Position numbers and translations under genes: made by a program. Source: Effrenium voratum (Eukaryota > Sar > Dinophyceae > Suessiales > Symbiodiniaceae). From it: a stretch of DNA of 64,000 bases. The stretch lies in contig CAUJNA010003805.1 of NCBI GenBank assembly GCA_963377175.1, forward strand, positions 902,501-966,500. Direction: 5' to 3'. Position 1 is the stretch's first letter. Each line of letters begins with the position of its first letter. This document shows, one piece after another, positions 22,931 to 35,656 of the stretch. Below the pieces are notes generated by a model, which was not told where the DNA came from, did no database searches, and saw only the letters and a list, made by a program, of their open reading frames with translations.

Positions 22931-24950
22931 GTCCCCCTAATGGGGCTGGATTTGAGTACGGGCAGGAAAATATCTACTTTAGAATTGGTTTAGTATTGGC
23001 TATTCTAAAAGTAGTATTCCCGGATTTGGGACTTCCGAAACAAATATTTATTATTAGGGAGACCTTTATTAATAGGGGGAAGTGATTAAAAAGTAAATAA
23101 TTCTCATACATATTTCTCAAGCCTGGCAGGGAGAAGCCGCAACCGCCACCGGAGGTGAAGGCAGGGGCTCGATTTCTCAATGCAGTCGTGTCAACCGAAG
23201 GCCATTTGTTTTGGCTGAAGATACGACGCCAGCGGCCTCAGAGGCTCGGGGCCCATGCCTGTGAAATGGGATGCCCAACCACTTGGAGGGATGGGGCCTT
23301 GCCGGAAAATTCCATGCCAACCTTGTGGCAAAAGGTGTGCCAGGAATGGGCCATGTGTTGGCTGGCATTTGGGGGCACGTGGCATCTTGTTGCGCCCAAG
23401 TTTGCCCTGGCTACCACGGGGTCTTGCTCCGTCCCAAGACTAAGAGAAAGCTTGTCGTTTGAAGCTGGCCTGTGTGCTTCCACAGAGTCGACTCGGGGAG
23501 GGTGACAGGGTCGCCAAATGGACCATTTCTCAGAGCGCGCCTTTCATTGGTTGGGTTCCTTTTGTTTTTAAGTACAAGTTCTTGGTTGGTCTCCAGGTTT
23601 TACGCACCACATCCCGGCCGCCCCTGCAGGTGCTTAGCTTACTTTTTCCTTTAACAACCCGCCGAAACCCGCCATTGGGCAACAATTGAGCGGCGCCCAA
23701 ATCTCCGTGTGCCTGTTTGGTAGGAGTCGTGCCATATCAACCTGTGCGCAAGCAACAACTCTACGCGAAGTTGCGTAAGCTGGCTTCGTAGGCAAAATGA
23801 TACGACCTAGAAAATCATGACATGTTGAGGACATGGCTCAAGCAGCCAGACCATGAACCCACTTTGACAGAAGACCTACAGGTTACGGGATGATTGAAGA
23901 AAGCTGAAGCGTGTTGGTGCTATGCCTTCGAGCGTGAGAAGGCCCCGGAGCCGCGGCCCGTGCGGCCTGTGCCGCCGCCCACTCTGCCAGAAAGGCAGCT
24001 TGGCAAAACCGGATTTTCGTTTGGTTTGAGGGGAAGCCAAATCGCTATGTTATTCTACGGTACAGGGGGGTTGTTTTATTTGGTTTGAGGGTAATAAGTT
24101 AAGTAATAAGGGCTAATTTTCGCTCACTGGATTTCCACTTCAAAAGTCAATCAATTTACTCGGGTTACCTTTGAAACTGCCACTGTTGGAGATTCCAAAG
24201 GGGAAATGGAAACAGTGAATGATCATAGTTTTGTTTGGCTTCAACGTCCCCCTTGTTCTAATGGCTTAGTCCCAGAAAGCCTTTCTGGGGTTCCTGTAAA
24301 GAACCAACCCAAACGGGAAACTTGGACAAACAACCCAGTGCTTCGGGAGGTCACTTTGAGATGGAGCCTGGGAGTTTCGACCAGATGGCTTTTGTTTTCA
24401 GGCTGGGTTATTTGAAAGGGACACCCCTGGTTTGGGCGGGTTCCATTCGTTTTTGCAGACCAACCCAGATTGTGGCCTTAAGGTGTGCTTGACCCATCCT
24501 GCTGCTTTTTTCTTGATTCCGTTCGAGACCGTTCGACTGTTTGGTACAGGGCGATTTGGCGATGGTGACCAACCGCTGGCCCCTTTCCACCGGAGTGTAA
24601 GGGTGTCAATCGCACACGCGCCGAGTCCTCGCATCTCGAGATTTGTTTCCTAGCTCTTGGGATGTTAGCTGCGCCATAGGGTCGATCCTCTAAATGCAAG
24701 CGGAGAACTTTGCTTCTCCCATTGTGTTTCAGTACTGGATGGTTTGGATGAATGCAACATGAAATGGGCTCATGAAAGGGGGACGGTTCGCGTAGTTTCA
24801 GTTTGCGGGGAAGAGTCACAAGCAATCCAACGGATCATTGCCGCTTCAGCATTCCAGGGGTCCGATTGATTTCCCTCGTATTGCAAGCCAACAACCGCGC
24901 AATCCACAAACAATTGATTTAATGCAGATATGATGTTCAAGCAAAACAAC
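22931..24950. other. Stretch with no recognised gene
   Basis: An AT-rich patch lies at about 22970-23110, and a GCCGCGGCCCGTGCGGCC patch near 23950. There is no convincing coding frame. Confidence 0.45.
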
Positions 24951-24956
24951 CCTAAA

Positions 24957-25091
24957 ATGGCTTCCCGAAAAGAGGTATTTGATAGGGGCAAAAAGCACTT
25001 CAAGCCCAGGCCAACTGTGCGGGCGCCCCGGCCAAAAGCCGCCAAGCCTTTGTGCGCCACATCAAGTGCGGACGCAGTTCTTCGATTCTGA
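24957..25091 (+). CDS. Possible small basic ORF or exon, unknown
   Basis: An ATG at 24957 opens a frame of about 44 codons ending in TGA near 25091. It is Lys/Arg/Pro-rich in its middle (RGKKHFKPRPTVRAPRPKAAK region, residues 11-31), like a basic ribosome- or nucleic-acid-associated tail. An overlapping frame reads VRTQFFDSELYFGINCAF, which also looks protein-like, so which frame is used, if either, is unclear. Confidence 0.15.
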   Translation: MASRKEVFDRGKKHFKPRPTVRAPRPKAAKPLCATSSADAVLRF

Positions 25092-26650
25092 GCTGTACTT
25101 CGGCATCAACTGCGCTTTTACCTCTTTTTTTTGTGAAGCGAGGCGACAACACCTAGGCAAAGTGATGGAATGTCAGAAGAGAATGGCCCTGGACACCCGG
25201 AAAGTACTTCGAGTGTGCTTCAATTGCATTTCAACGAGCTAGGGTGTCTGGAGCTTCCCGGTGAAGACTTATGTGCTGTTTGAGTGTCCCAAAATGTGGT
25301 AAACTTAGATGCCCCTTGTTGGATGATGTTGAAAGGAAACCCCTAAGTTTCTTGGACAGCATGTACATCCTCCACGTTTACAAGGGCAACAGAGCTGGCC
25401 CGGGCCAAACAGAGCTGGCTCATGCTTTTTTTAGGGAGCCGGTACCCCAAACTTGGCGCAACAGCTGTCCTTGTGGTTTCCCTTTAGAAGCAAACAAAAA
25501 GGGGGTACCAACTCCAACAAACAAACTTCCCACATGTGCTTTTCACGTTTGAGTACCTCAACTCAATGCGCATGAGTCGGGGATTTACATGGTTCGGGCC
25601 AGGGCGGTTTCTTTACTGGTCAATCTTTGGTGTTGTTGTTTGTTCCACCCCAAAGTGTCGTTTGGGTTCAGAACCAGAAGGTAGATCAAAATTGAGGTCA
25701 AAGGCATTTGTGCGGTTTGAAAAGGAGGGCTCCACAGACTTGTGCCAGGTACACTGACGAGCACGAATATCCTGACCCAACCAGAGCACCGCAAGCGGGC
25801 AGGCCACCCCATCGGAGGAATGGGTGGGGCGAAATGAAGATTGGAATTGGAGTGGCATGAAACCTTGGTGCCCTCCAAATTGCAGCAGGTTTGATCTCCG
25901 GTTAAGCGTCCAACAGGGGTGTTTTCTGTTCCGTGAGCTGATTGCCTTTTTGGTTTCGAAGCGGAGGGCTGAAATCTGGAGATTTGGTCTGATGAACAGC
26001 CCTTTGCCGACGAGGAGTCGTTCCACCTTTCAGGACCTCCCTGACACTATGACACCAGTGTCTTTTATTTGGATTATACTTGCCATCTACTATGAATCTT
26101 GTACATCATTGAACATCTGTCCAGGGGAACTCGAAACTCAGGAAGGGACTTTCAATCTTGGCATCAAACTTGCTTGCTTGGCTTCCTTTATTATCTTGCC
26201 CGGCCATCTCCTCTGTTGGTGCTGGGCAGTGCACAGTAAAGCAAAGGCCACACTTGCAGTCCTGCAGCTGTCACAGAAATCTGTGCCGCAGTGCAATGAC
26301 CAATTTGCAGAAAGCTCCGCCGTCAGAGAATGTAACCCAGGTCTTCTCGCAGAGTTGGCTGTGTTGCGTTTGGTCCTTTGACATGTACAACGGCTCCATT
26401 GGCTGACCTTCAGTCTGACTAATTCTTGCAGATCCTCGATAGCTCAAGATTGTTGGTGTTCACCAGTAATTTCGAACATCGGGGCCCCTACCCCCCCCCC
26501 CCGTTTGAAGCCCCGTGTACACATCCAGGCCCCCCTCACCCCCGTTTAGTTGCAACCTGTGCCGTTGGAATGTGGTTTGCAACATATGCGGATGTTTTGT
26601 CTTGTTAGGAGCTGTCCAAAAGATCAATTCCAGTGCATCTGCAAAGAGTG
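25092..26650. other. Stretch with an unsupported 185-codon frame
   Basis: The plus frame at 25824-26381 is open for 185 codons, with a hydrophobic middle (FIWIILAIYYE and ACLASFIILPGHLLCWCW). No family is recognised, and an overlapping minus frame of 137 codons is also open. A C run lies near 26491-26502. Confidence 0.3.
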
Positions 26651-26662
26651 GTCAATCAGTGG

Positions 26663-26787
26663 CAGGGTTCCACTCTTTTGACTACCCCAGGGTAGACCTA
26701 AACCCAGGGGTGGCTCATTCCCCCCCAAAAGGAGAACCGATTCCTGGGTTTAAGCCTATCTTAGGGTAGTCAAAAGTTTGAACCCTG
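26663..26787. mobile_element. hAT-like MITE with 8-bp target duplication
   Basis: The left end CAGGGTTC, then TTTTGACTACCC, is matched in inverse by GGGTAGTCAAAA, then GAACCCTG at the right end. Inner arms (AACCCAGGGG with CCTGGGTT) are complementary too. It is flanked by ATCAGTGG at 26655-26662 and ACCAGTGG at 26788-26795, a 7-of-8 match. Terminal CAGGG and 8-bp duplications are characteristic of hAT-superfamily elements. With 125 bp and no ORF it is non-autonomous. Confidence 0.8.
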
Positions 26788-26923
26788 ACCAGTGGTACCA
26801 ACAATCATGTGTTTCGCAACCAGTACCAAAAGTATGTGTTTTGGTCAACCAGTACCGCAATTCATGTCTTGGTCTTCCAAAGGCGTAGCATGTGGACCTC
26901 TCTCTTGACTTCCCTCCCGACAG

Positions 26924-26966
26924 GGTCACTGCGGGCGCCTTCCTGTGCGGAATCATCGCCTCGCAG
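26924..26966 (+). CDS. Possible short exon, unknown
   Basis: A pyrimidine-rich tract ending in CCCGACAG precedes a segment reading VTAGAFLCGIIASQ, which is followed by a canonical donor (CAG|GTTGGA). The frame also stays open into the putative intron (VGVGVIAFSGGD). The hydrophobic composition suggests part of a membrane segment. No family is recognised. Confidence 0.25.
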
Positions 26967-27666
26967 GTTGGAGTCGGGGTGATAGCTTTTTCGGGAGGCG
27001 ACCTGGTCATCATTCACTCAAGCATTCCATCGGGGCAAGCGAATAAACATGGATTTGACGATTTACGGCACATCAACAAAGAAACAAGCACCTGGAAGGT
27101 TTGCGAGCACCAGCCAGAGAACCAAGTTGAGAACATGACATCATAAGGTAGCGTCACCGGCCGAAAGGATGGTGCACGGAAGCCTGAGGGAGCAAATCCA
27201 GGAGAACTCGGTAGGATTTCTGTGTTTGGGACACTTGATCGATCTCACAACACCCGACGGCGGCTTTCATGAAGGGCTCACTCGTGCCGAAGGCTTTGAT
27301 CAAATATGTTCCTGACTAGAGAAAGTGGCGCATTTCTGCCTGTTTCCCAGTGCAGCAGGGAGAAACCCGCAGCTGGCCTCCAACATGTTTGCCACAAATC
27401 AAATAGACTTCATACCCTAACGGCCCCAACGCAGAACTTGACTGAAGCCCCCTGTTTTAGATCAAATCAGATAGCTGTTCGGCTCCTGTGAGCCCGGCGA
27501 GGCCGACCTTTTCCCGGCGACCTGGTTCATTTGGTCCTTCTTGCTGGCTGGGAGCTTGGAGGTTGGATGCGGAGGTGTCGATATGTCGATGTGGGTGTGT
27601 GTTTCTTTTCCGACGGTACTATTTTTGTTTCTGATCACCTGGCATTGGTGCAGCGGGTGCTGTTCT

Positions 27667-27788
27667 TGCTGGTGGTCGGTAGGGAATGACTAGGGTTTGA
27701 GAATGAACCTAGGGATTCCCTTAAAGGAAACCACAGGGGATGGTGCACAGAGGTCACTCCAACTCATTCCCTTCTAAGAACCAGCAAG
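27667..27788. mobile_element. CTTGCTGG/AGGGAATGA inverted-repeat element, copy 1
   Basis: The left arm is CTTGCTGGT, six bases, then AGGGAATGA. The right arm is the inverse, TCATTCCCT, a spacer, then ACCAGCAAG. The interior contains GGGATTCCCTTAAAGGAAAC. A possible 4-bp duplication, TGTT, flanks it. It is non-coding and MITE-like. Copy 2 is at 31003-31118. Confidence 0.8.
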
Positions 27789-28784
27789 TGTTGCACGCAT
27801 GAAGCACTCTAGAATCAGCCCTTGGGATTTCTGACAGGGCGCGCACAGCGATAGCCGATCAGACACCGATGGTCACCATCAAGCTGTCGAGGTGGGCCTA
27901 TGCTGCCAACCGGCGGTACAACCCAAGAAGGTTGGGGGCGGAAAGCCCAAAACACCGGGGGCCTGGTTACAGCGCAAATCCTAGCGCATCCCTTTGGCCA
28001 ACGCAACTAGCAACTTACCTGTTGAGCTGGCAACGATTGAACGGTTTTGTCGGTCAGCTTCTCGAGCACGCCAGGCATCTTAGGGACCCGACAGGATTCA
28101 ACCCCCCCATTTTCTCTGGGTGTTGTTCACCTCAGTACTCCTCAGGTCGGGATATATCGCAAACAGCAAGAACTGTATGCTAGCTGCCGAGCTGGGGTCT
28201 ATGAGCACAAGCAATTCTAAGGATCGATCTGTCATAAGGTAGGAAGCTCTGACAAAAAAAAACGATTGTAAGATTGTGCGAGGGCCTACGCTTTTTCTTT
28301 TCCGAGAGGGCTCGCTATTGAAGGTTGCATCATTCCGTTCAGGTTGTGCTTTCGCTTGCGCTTGTGGATTTAGAAAAGGAGTGGTTTGTTGGTTTTCCCT
28401 GTTGAACCAGGAGGATGGGAGGCCACGTAGTTTTTTGCTCCGCCGTTCCCAAGGTTCACCTGATCGGAGTCGCATTCCTGACGGACTACTCCAACAAGAG
28501 TGGGCTGCTAATGCTGTGTGCCACTTTTGGGCCGGAGCCCAAGCCTTGCCCCCCGGGCCAGAGACCTTGCTTCGAGCTAGCGGGACTTGTGAGAACCTGA
28601 AGGGGCACTGGGCCCCGCAAGCAGATATGTCGACCGTTCTTCCTTGATTCTTGCTCGGCTCTGGCCTCGGTGCTTGCAAACGAGCAGGCTAGGGCTGCTA
28701 GCTGCTTACAAGACGCATGAGCGACACAGTGCCCTCCAAGGTGATATTTTGTCCAAACTTCTGCTAGCTCAAGAATATGTGTTA
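27789..28784. other. Stretch with weak coding-like frames
   Basis: Two plus frames at about 28415-28645 and one 193-codon minus frame (28098-28679) overlap over a GC-balanced region. Fragments such as VHLIGVAFLTDYSNKSG look protein-like, but no domain is recognised and the strand cannot be decided. Confidence 0.25.
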
Positions 28785-28825
28785 TTTCCCCTGGTTTAAA
28801 AAAAAGGGAATCCATCACCGTGGGG
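28785..28825 (+). repeat. TTCCCCTG hairpin repeat, partial copy 4
   Basis: ATTTCCCCTGGTTTAAAAAA and AAGGGAATCCATCACC match the 5' half of the hairpin repeat family. The 3' tail is missing. Confidence 0.6.
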
Positions 28826-31002
28826 ACATAAGCGAAAGGGAGCCACCAGGTAAAGGCTTGCGTGCATTTGGGCATGGCTCGCTCTGATGCCAGGCTGCAC
28901 GCGGGCGTCGCGCTCAGCGAGCTCTGCCTTTGGACCGCGAGCCGTTTTTCGGTCGAGCCCTTTCGGAGAGTCAGCTCCCCTCCAATGGTTGCTTGAGAGA
29001 GCGCCATCAAGTCCGGAGTGTTGCAGACTATGAGATGTCCATTCTTTGTGGGTCTTGCCAATTGCCTACGTGCTTGTGGCGTTATTTGTTTGCGAGTGCT
29101 ACCGCCATGTGTTTGCTTGGCTTGGTATGAATAAGGATGGTCATCAATCCTACAGTAATAACTCCAGCCAACGCGTGAGCAACGCCGTGATTTAACGTTG
29201 GAGTAAACCAGAATCACGCTGAGCACAGTGACACGCGCACAAACTATCCATCAAAATCTTCCACTTGGAGGGCGCCTGGTGAATCTCACTTGCCCAAAGC
29301 CGATCTTGTAACCTTTTGGTTCCCTGATTTGGTCAATGTTTAGTCCATGTTTCGTCCAGGTTCCACAAGGGTAACCTTGCATTTCTAGGTCTTTTGGGTT
29401 GGGGAATGTTGACAGTGGCAGGTCTCAGCCAATCCTCATTTGCAGAAAGCCTGGCCGTGGGGCTTAAACCACACGGCTTCCAGGTAAGCCTAAGGCTGTC
29501 GCTTCCAAAGATGTGGACCTCCAAACAGGTTTTGGTACACAAAGCATGGTCTGTCAAAAGAGAAACAAGCGGGAGACAACCGTTCCTTTCGGTCCCGTTG
29601 CTGTTAATGTGCAATTTTGTCCCTTCACTTCACTGACTGCCCTTGTACCCCTTTCGTGGACGTTTGATTGACGAGACAATATTTTTTTGTTTGCAGGCGC
29701 AATCCATATCACATATGGCAACGTTTAGACTCTAGACATCAGTTTGACTGCAGAGAGGAATGTGTTGAAGTACCCCGCCCATTCTGTGATGTGGCAAGAG
29801 CCGTGAAATGCAACAACCTGGAGATTCAAACGTCAAGTAATTCCTAGTAATTCTCGGCACTGATTATGTGTTGGACGTAAACGCCCGCAAATTACCGCAA
29901 GCGCCCTGAAACAGGAAACGCCCGCAAATTTCCGCAAAAAGGGCAAACACCCGCAAAACACAAAGCAAGAATGTGCAAAACACCTAAAACGCCTAAAACA
30001 TCTTGAGAACCAGAACGCCTAGGAATTCCTCAGCATTGGAATCTCAAGGAACCATACGTGTTGCGGAATGCTGCTGGCCACGAGTAGCAACCAAGGTATC
30101 GTAGTAGATTGTTACTTTTCGTCAGGGACAGATCGCTGACTGACAAATGAAGTCGAATCCAATTTCAGCCGGTGGTCATCAAAAGGATTCAATGCCCTTC
30201 ATGGGACCCTGACCAAACCCTTAGGAGTGTCGGCTGACACCTCACGCGCGAGCATCGAGTATTGCTTTTTTTTGCAGGATGCTAGATCGGGATGGTCCCG
30301 ACTCAGTGGGCCCATGGTCAATCCTGGCCCTATTTGCTTGTGCTGACCTCAGAATGCGAGCCAGGCGCGAGCGGCCTATGAATTATATGTGAGGTTCGGT
30401 CTCAACATTGCAGTCTGTGGTTTATTTGGCAGGTACATGTGCTCGCGAAGTTCCCACGAAAACCAGGGGTCTGTCTAAATTATGACTAGGGTACTAGTCG
30501 AATGCTGACATGGCTCATGTAGCACATATTTGACAGTGCGACTGCATGCTTCATGTCACGCATCGCACCTTTCGTTGGCAAGTTGTGTAGAGCCACGCTT
30601 AGAGATTGTTTGACTTGACTCAGCTGAGGTGTGTTGTACTTTCACGCCGCTGCCCTGGCTGCCTGCGACATGTGCTGTCAGGATCCTTGTTTTTCTCGCA
30701 AAGCAGCATGTTGTGGCGGAGGGACGTTGGGAGGCTGATTGTTCATCATTCCAACTGTCTAATCTTTACGATCCCGTCCACCATCTGACCAAGTTTCTGC
30801 CAATATATGCAGGATCGTTCAACTTCCAAGCGATGTCTACCCTCAGATTCCCGGCTCATGGTGCAACAGTCGGTACCTAATCATCCAGAAAGACCCGTTT
30901 ATCCCTACTAGTTCGTAGTTCGGCGGGTTCCCCACTTAACATATTGATACCCAAGAAAGGGCAAGCTCTTTTAACCGAGAAGAGCACAGCTAGCGAGCCA
31001 AA
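28826..31002. other. Stretch with no recognised gene
   Basis: The part at 29880-30020 has several closely spaced ACGCCCGCAAATT and AAACGCCTAAAAC motifs, a weak local repeat. Acceptor-like tracts (TTTTTTTTGCAGGATGC near 30270; TTTTTTTGTTTGCAGG near 29683) were seen, but no exon could be supported after them. Confidence 0.4.
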
Positions 31003-31118
31003 CTTGCTGGTGCTCAGGGAATGACCCGGGGTGTTGAGAAAACTAGGGATTCCCTTAAAGGAAACCATCGGGGATTTCAATCGGGGCCATTCCAACTCAT
31101 TCCCTGAGACCCGGCAAT
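31003..31118. mobile_element. CTTGCTGG/AGGGAATGA inverted-repeat element, copy 2
   Basis: CTTGCTGGTGCTCAGGGAAT at the left is matched in inverse by CATTCCCTGAGACCCGGCAA at the right. The interior GGGATTCCCTTAAAGGAAAC is shared with copy 1, while the remaining interior differs. It is non-coding and MITE-like. Confidence 0.8.
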
Positions 31119-34100
31119 GTCCAAAGCCCAAGCGGGCAGCCTGCCGAGTCTTTCTGGATGGAAGCCTCCATGCTGCCGCCAGACTACATTACCAGCCACT
31201 GGCCTGGAAAAGTTGGGTATGTGAAAGGTATTTGGGTACCAAAGAAGATGCTTCAAACCCACCCCAATGACGTGGGTGCATTTGTTTGGCGGCTCAAAGG
31301 GAACCAGCAGGAAGCCATTTGGTCCTTGTGAGGGTATCTCCGTGCGGTGAACTAGGGCTCCAAGGTGCCTAGGCCTTGGCCGGAGTTCTTTGCAAGCTGC
31401 AAGACTAGGTGAAATCAGAGTCCGGGACTCCTATCCAAAAAGCTGGCCCTTGCGGGGTGAGGGAGTGATATGGAAAGGCCCAAGGAGTAAACAGGATGCA
31501 AGTGACCTTGAACTCACCACATATAGGTGTCTTGTTTTGAGGGTACGCGTTTTATGGTTGTATTGATTGGGAACCAAGGGGAAAACGCTTGAACCAATGA
31601 GTTTGGCCGCGCAGGGAAGTGGCAGTCGGCTTTGGCTCCCAGTACACCTGGTTTAGGTAATGCGAGCACCGCATTTGGATTCATGCATTATGGCACCCTC
31701 AGCTGCTATGTGTGCATGAGTAGCAATGAATTGACGCTTTGTGGTTGCGCATTTGGGTTACCAACCTGCGCAGGCACAGTACAATGCTACCTGGAAGACT
31801 TTAGAAAGTAAGCGATTCGAACCTCTGGCTCAGTCGTTTATTATGCCATTCCAATTGCTGTACCAATGCAGGGTCGTCCCCCAAGCACAGCCTCTGTAGC
31901 GACCCCTCCAATTTCAGAGCAGCTGGTTAGGTGCTTCACTGGGCGCATCCCACAAGCTGGTGACAAACCTAGGGGGCGATCCCCGCAGAGTCAACCAGTT
32001 TCGGACATGTTTCTGCAAACAGTGACCACACCCCCCACACTCGAAATGCACTCCGAGGCATTTCGCTGTTTTTCCCCATGTTCCCCGCGTGCGGGCCCTG
32101 ACTCCCGCGACGCTGGGGCGCCGGTATCTCCTCTGCACATGTGTGGAGCTCACCAGAAGGTCCGTTGACAGGATCTATGCTAGCAAAAGGGACATTTCAA
32201 TCGTTAGAAGTTTGCTTAGCATGAGTTACATTTTGTGGTCACGGAAGGGCTTTCCGTGCGAGTTATGAGGGTCCTTAGCCTTGCTTCAGGCCAGGTTTGT
32301 CGAACTGCAGGCAGCGCAAGCATGGCTTCCGTGGTGGCCTGCCGCATGGATCTACATCTCTTAGAATTGAGAATGTATCAATCACTCATTGTTCCTGCAT
32401 TCTTTCTTTTTTTTGCTGAAAGAGCTTCTGATGTGTTTCCGCAACTTGTTTGTCCAGTTTCGCTTGTTCCGAGCTTCAAAACTAGGACTCACGCACATCG
32501 ACACGTACCATATTAGGCTTCTCGGATTTCTCTTGGGGTCAACTGTACCCCATTGAAGGGTCGTTGGAGCTCTATTTGGGGTTGCAGCTTGGCAAGTTCA
32601 CTACACCCGCACTCATGCCCAGGTACAACGCAGCCATTGTGTTTAGTTGCCTCGAGCTCTTCCTTGAGTGGAGGCATCGGAAGCCCGTAACGACTTCCTT
32701 CCAGGGATCAGAAAGTGTGAATGGTTCTACACATTTTAGGCACTCAAGAACGTGCGGATGCTATCACCCACACGATCCAAAGACATCCGCTTTGAGTTTT
32801 GACCTTTTGGCTTCTCCATTTAGTCCACATGTGTATTGTCATTGCTTGAAATGATCTTTGCTAGCATGTGTTTTGGCAAAAGCGAAGCTTCAGTGACATG
32901 ATGTCCGAGCGATTCCCCGCTGGAAAGACCTGGTTGCTTGAGGTTGAAGGCTGCATGATTGGCGCATGATCAACCTATTAGACAACTTGCACGATGGTCG
33001 TTTGCCTGTGAATCATGACGCTGACCCACACATGTAGCACATGAGCGGCTGCCAATATTGCCACAAACGGGGGAGCACCAAACAGCTACTCCCCGGTATT
33101 CTGATCCCAGCTTGCGGTTCGGGACCGGAAACTCGCCAGCGCCACGATGCGTAGCTACGCGAGTGAAAGAGATAAAGAGCACAGGGTGACGCTTCATTTG
33201 ATACTCACTACGCACAGATGTGTTGACACACTGCTAGTAGCTAGGTCTTCTCAAGCAAAGAATTGTTCTGCCCCGTCGAGCCTTCCGAATTTTGTGCGCG
33301 CACCGAAACCAAGACACCCTTTTCGGGAGAATATGGGAGAAGCATAAAAATGGAAGTGACCATAGCGCTGCTCGTTGAACGAGTGCCGACAAGCTCACTG
33401 AAAACGAATGGACAGCTGGAGGCTTCCCTCGGCAAGATGCCTGGGCTCAGCTTGTTTCAATTATGTGCCCTAGCATTGGTAGCATGATGTACCTACATTT
33501 GTCTGAAAACAAAGCAAATGACAACACATTGGGAAGGTGGCTGGGTGTGCTTTGAAGGATCGGCAAGAACTGCCTGTCCCAGCTTTTGGGAGAGGATTTA
33601 TTTTAGTTGTACATCAGCGAGGCAGCTGCAGGTTCTCTATCAGACAATGTCTGGGTTGCTGTTCGGCACCCTTGAAAACAGCTTCGATGATCGTCAGGTG
33701 TTTGCACCCGGTCTTTTGTTGTACGGACCGTAGTCAAATCAAATTTCGCTCAAAGTACTTGGCTAGCAGCGAAGTAAAGTTGCTCTGAGCCAAGGTACCG
33801 ATCTACGGTCTAACATGTCTAACCTCGTCAATTTCAGCGAACCCCTGATGAGTGTTGCTTACGCAGGTGGCTCCCGGATTGGAAGATCTGGCGCTCCTTC
33901 GCGGTGCTTGGCGCTCCTTGCCAGTAGAGATGTGACGAGAGCAGGTTGTTGAGTCCATAGATGTACCTGGAAACCCATATGTGACGTTTTTTTCTGTCCA
34001 TACGGCTTGGGCCACAAGAAATGACCATACGGTTATTTCCGTCTTTTTGTCAACACTGTGTTGAAAAAAAAACGGGTTGCATACGGCCAAGTATTAGACG

Positions 34101-34889
34101 ACCATGCAAGCAACGTTCTCAATGATGCGACGTGTAGAGCAAGAGGATGATCCTGTCGCAATCAGGAAGTTGGGCAGGCACACAAGCTGCAGCATTTAAT
34201 ATGGGAATCTGGTTTGTTTATGTGTGTCGGTGCGAATTGACATCAAGCCCGTTGCTCGAAGTGAACCAGAAAGAACCAGTTTGTTTGCTGTATGCTTGCT
34301 GTTTACCCCAGATTACTCAAGGCTGGTGTGCAGTTGCATCATCCGTCAGCGTCTTGGGAAAAGTAAAACGAGCTCACCCATGAAGAGGGATTTTTGCACG
34401 GTGAAACTTCGGTTTCCATTTTGCTCATGTTGGCAATGTTTTCACGGCGCAGTGGCACATGTAGAAACTGACGCTGGCCGAAGATCTGTGCATGCGAATC
34501 GCGGAGCCCCCGTGCCAGATGTGCTAATCCCAATGGTTCGGTGGACCATTTATTTTCCCTTGGTCTGTTTCAGCTGGTTTCGCAAGAGAGGTCTTTGATG
34601 GCAGCCAAAGGATGCCACCTATTTTGGATGTCCCCCCTCCCCATTCGGAGACACTTTCTCAAACACCACCAATGAGCAATCTGAACATCAGCGATTCTGT
34701 GAGTACCGTTGCGCCGAGGCTACCATGTGTTTAGCCGGTCAGGCTGGGCTTCGCAAACTGTTGTCGAGACTAGGACCCCAAAGTTTTTGGTAGCTCCCCT
34801 AGTTGGTCCGTTATGAACGCCACGGCAATGAGCGCACTTATTGTTTTTTGTTTTTTTGGTGGACCGGATGCGATGTGAGAGAAAGAGAC

Positions 34890-34934
<45 letters not shown>

Positions 34935-35220
34935 AAGAGAGAGAGAGAGAGCAGTGCACAAGACATGAAGACTTATGATTCAACAAACTCAAGACACCTC
35001 TGCTTCTACCCTTCCGCCCTGCAGAGAACCGAGGACCCTCCACTGCCAGCCCCCTTCCAAACATACTAAGGGCATGGGAATCCCTAACGGCTGACCCATT
35101 GGAGTGTTGCCATCCCTGCAGTGAGGTATCTTGCCAGTTCTCCCGCTGGTTGAGCTTCCACGATGGCTGGACCGTTTCAATTCAAGTCCTCTTGGGTGTG
35201 TCTTGAATTTAGGGTTTCCC
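31119..35220. other. Stretch with no recognised gene
   Basis: Several short open frames occur on both strands without recognisable domains. It includes a T-rich/A-rich pair near 34050-34075, a GA array listed separately and mixed unique sequence. Confidence 0.4.
34877..34952. repeat. (GA)n microsatellite
   Basis: GAGAGAGA run interrupted by GAAAGA and GACAGACA. Confidence 0.95.
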
Positions 35221-35361
35221 CAGAAAGGGGGTCTTAAAGGGAATCAAAAGGAATACCACAATTTTTTTGGGGGGGTTCCCTAACGTGGCTTTCTGTGTAC
35301 CCGTTGTTGAGCAATTTGGGAATTTGTGGCTGCTTTTTTTGATTTCCTTAGCTATTTTCTG

Positions 35362-35520
35362 TGGCTCCAACCTTGCGTATTTCGACCCGTCGCGCACCTC
35401 GGGCGACTCCAGGTGCTCATCGTTTTGGCGAGCCGCACCGCGCAGAGGAACTATTGGGCCAGCTGCCGGAGCACCAAGGGCGGAAGCGCGTGCGAGTGAG
35501 GCTAAAGCGGAGTGAGAGAG
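35362..35520 (+). CDS. Possible exon, unknown basic protein
   Basis: After a pyrimidine-rich tract ending in TTCCTTAG (near 35350), GC-rich sequence has protein-like frames. One reads RAEELLGQLPEHQGRKRVRV and continues into a basic tail. The other reads FCGSNLAYFDPSRTSGDSR up to a GTGCTC donor-like site. An introner-like repeat starts immediately downstream at 35539. Frame and family are unresolved. Confidence 0.25.
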
Positions 35521-35538
35521 ACTTGATCCCTCAAATGG

Positions 35539-35656
35539 CTGTGGGTCAAAAATAGGTACCCAAAATGGAACCCTGGTAAATGGAAACATGGACTAAAACC
35601 TGCGGTTCGCTGGTGGTTTAATTTTGACCCATACCCACTTGTTTTGACCCATACCC
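35539..35656 (+). mobile_element. GTGGGTCAAAA introner-like element, copy 1
   Basis: The element begins with GTGGGTCAAAAATAGGTACC and ends with two copies of TTTTGACCCATACCCACTTG, the inverse of the start. A perfect 18-bp direct repeat, ACTTGATCCCTCAAATGG, flanks it (35521-35538 and 35657-35674). A sister copy lies at 44520-44625 and fragments at 10240 and 57103. Its position just after a possible exon suggests an intron-borne element (inference). Confidence 0.75.
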
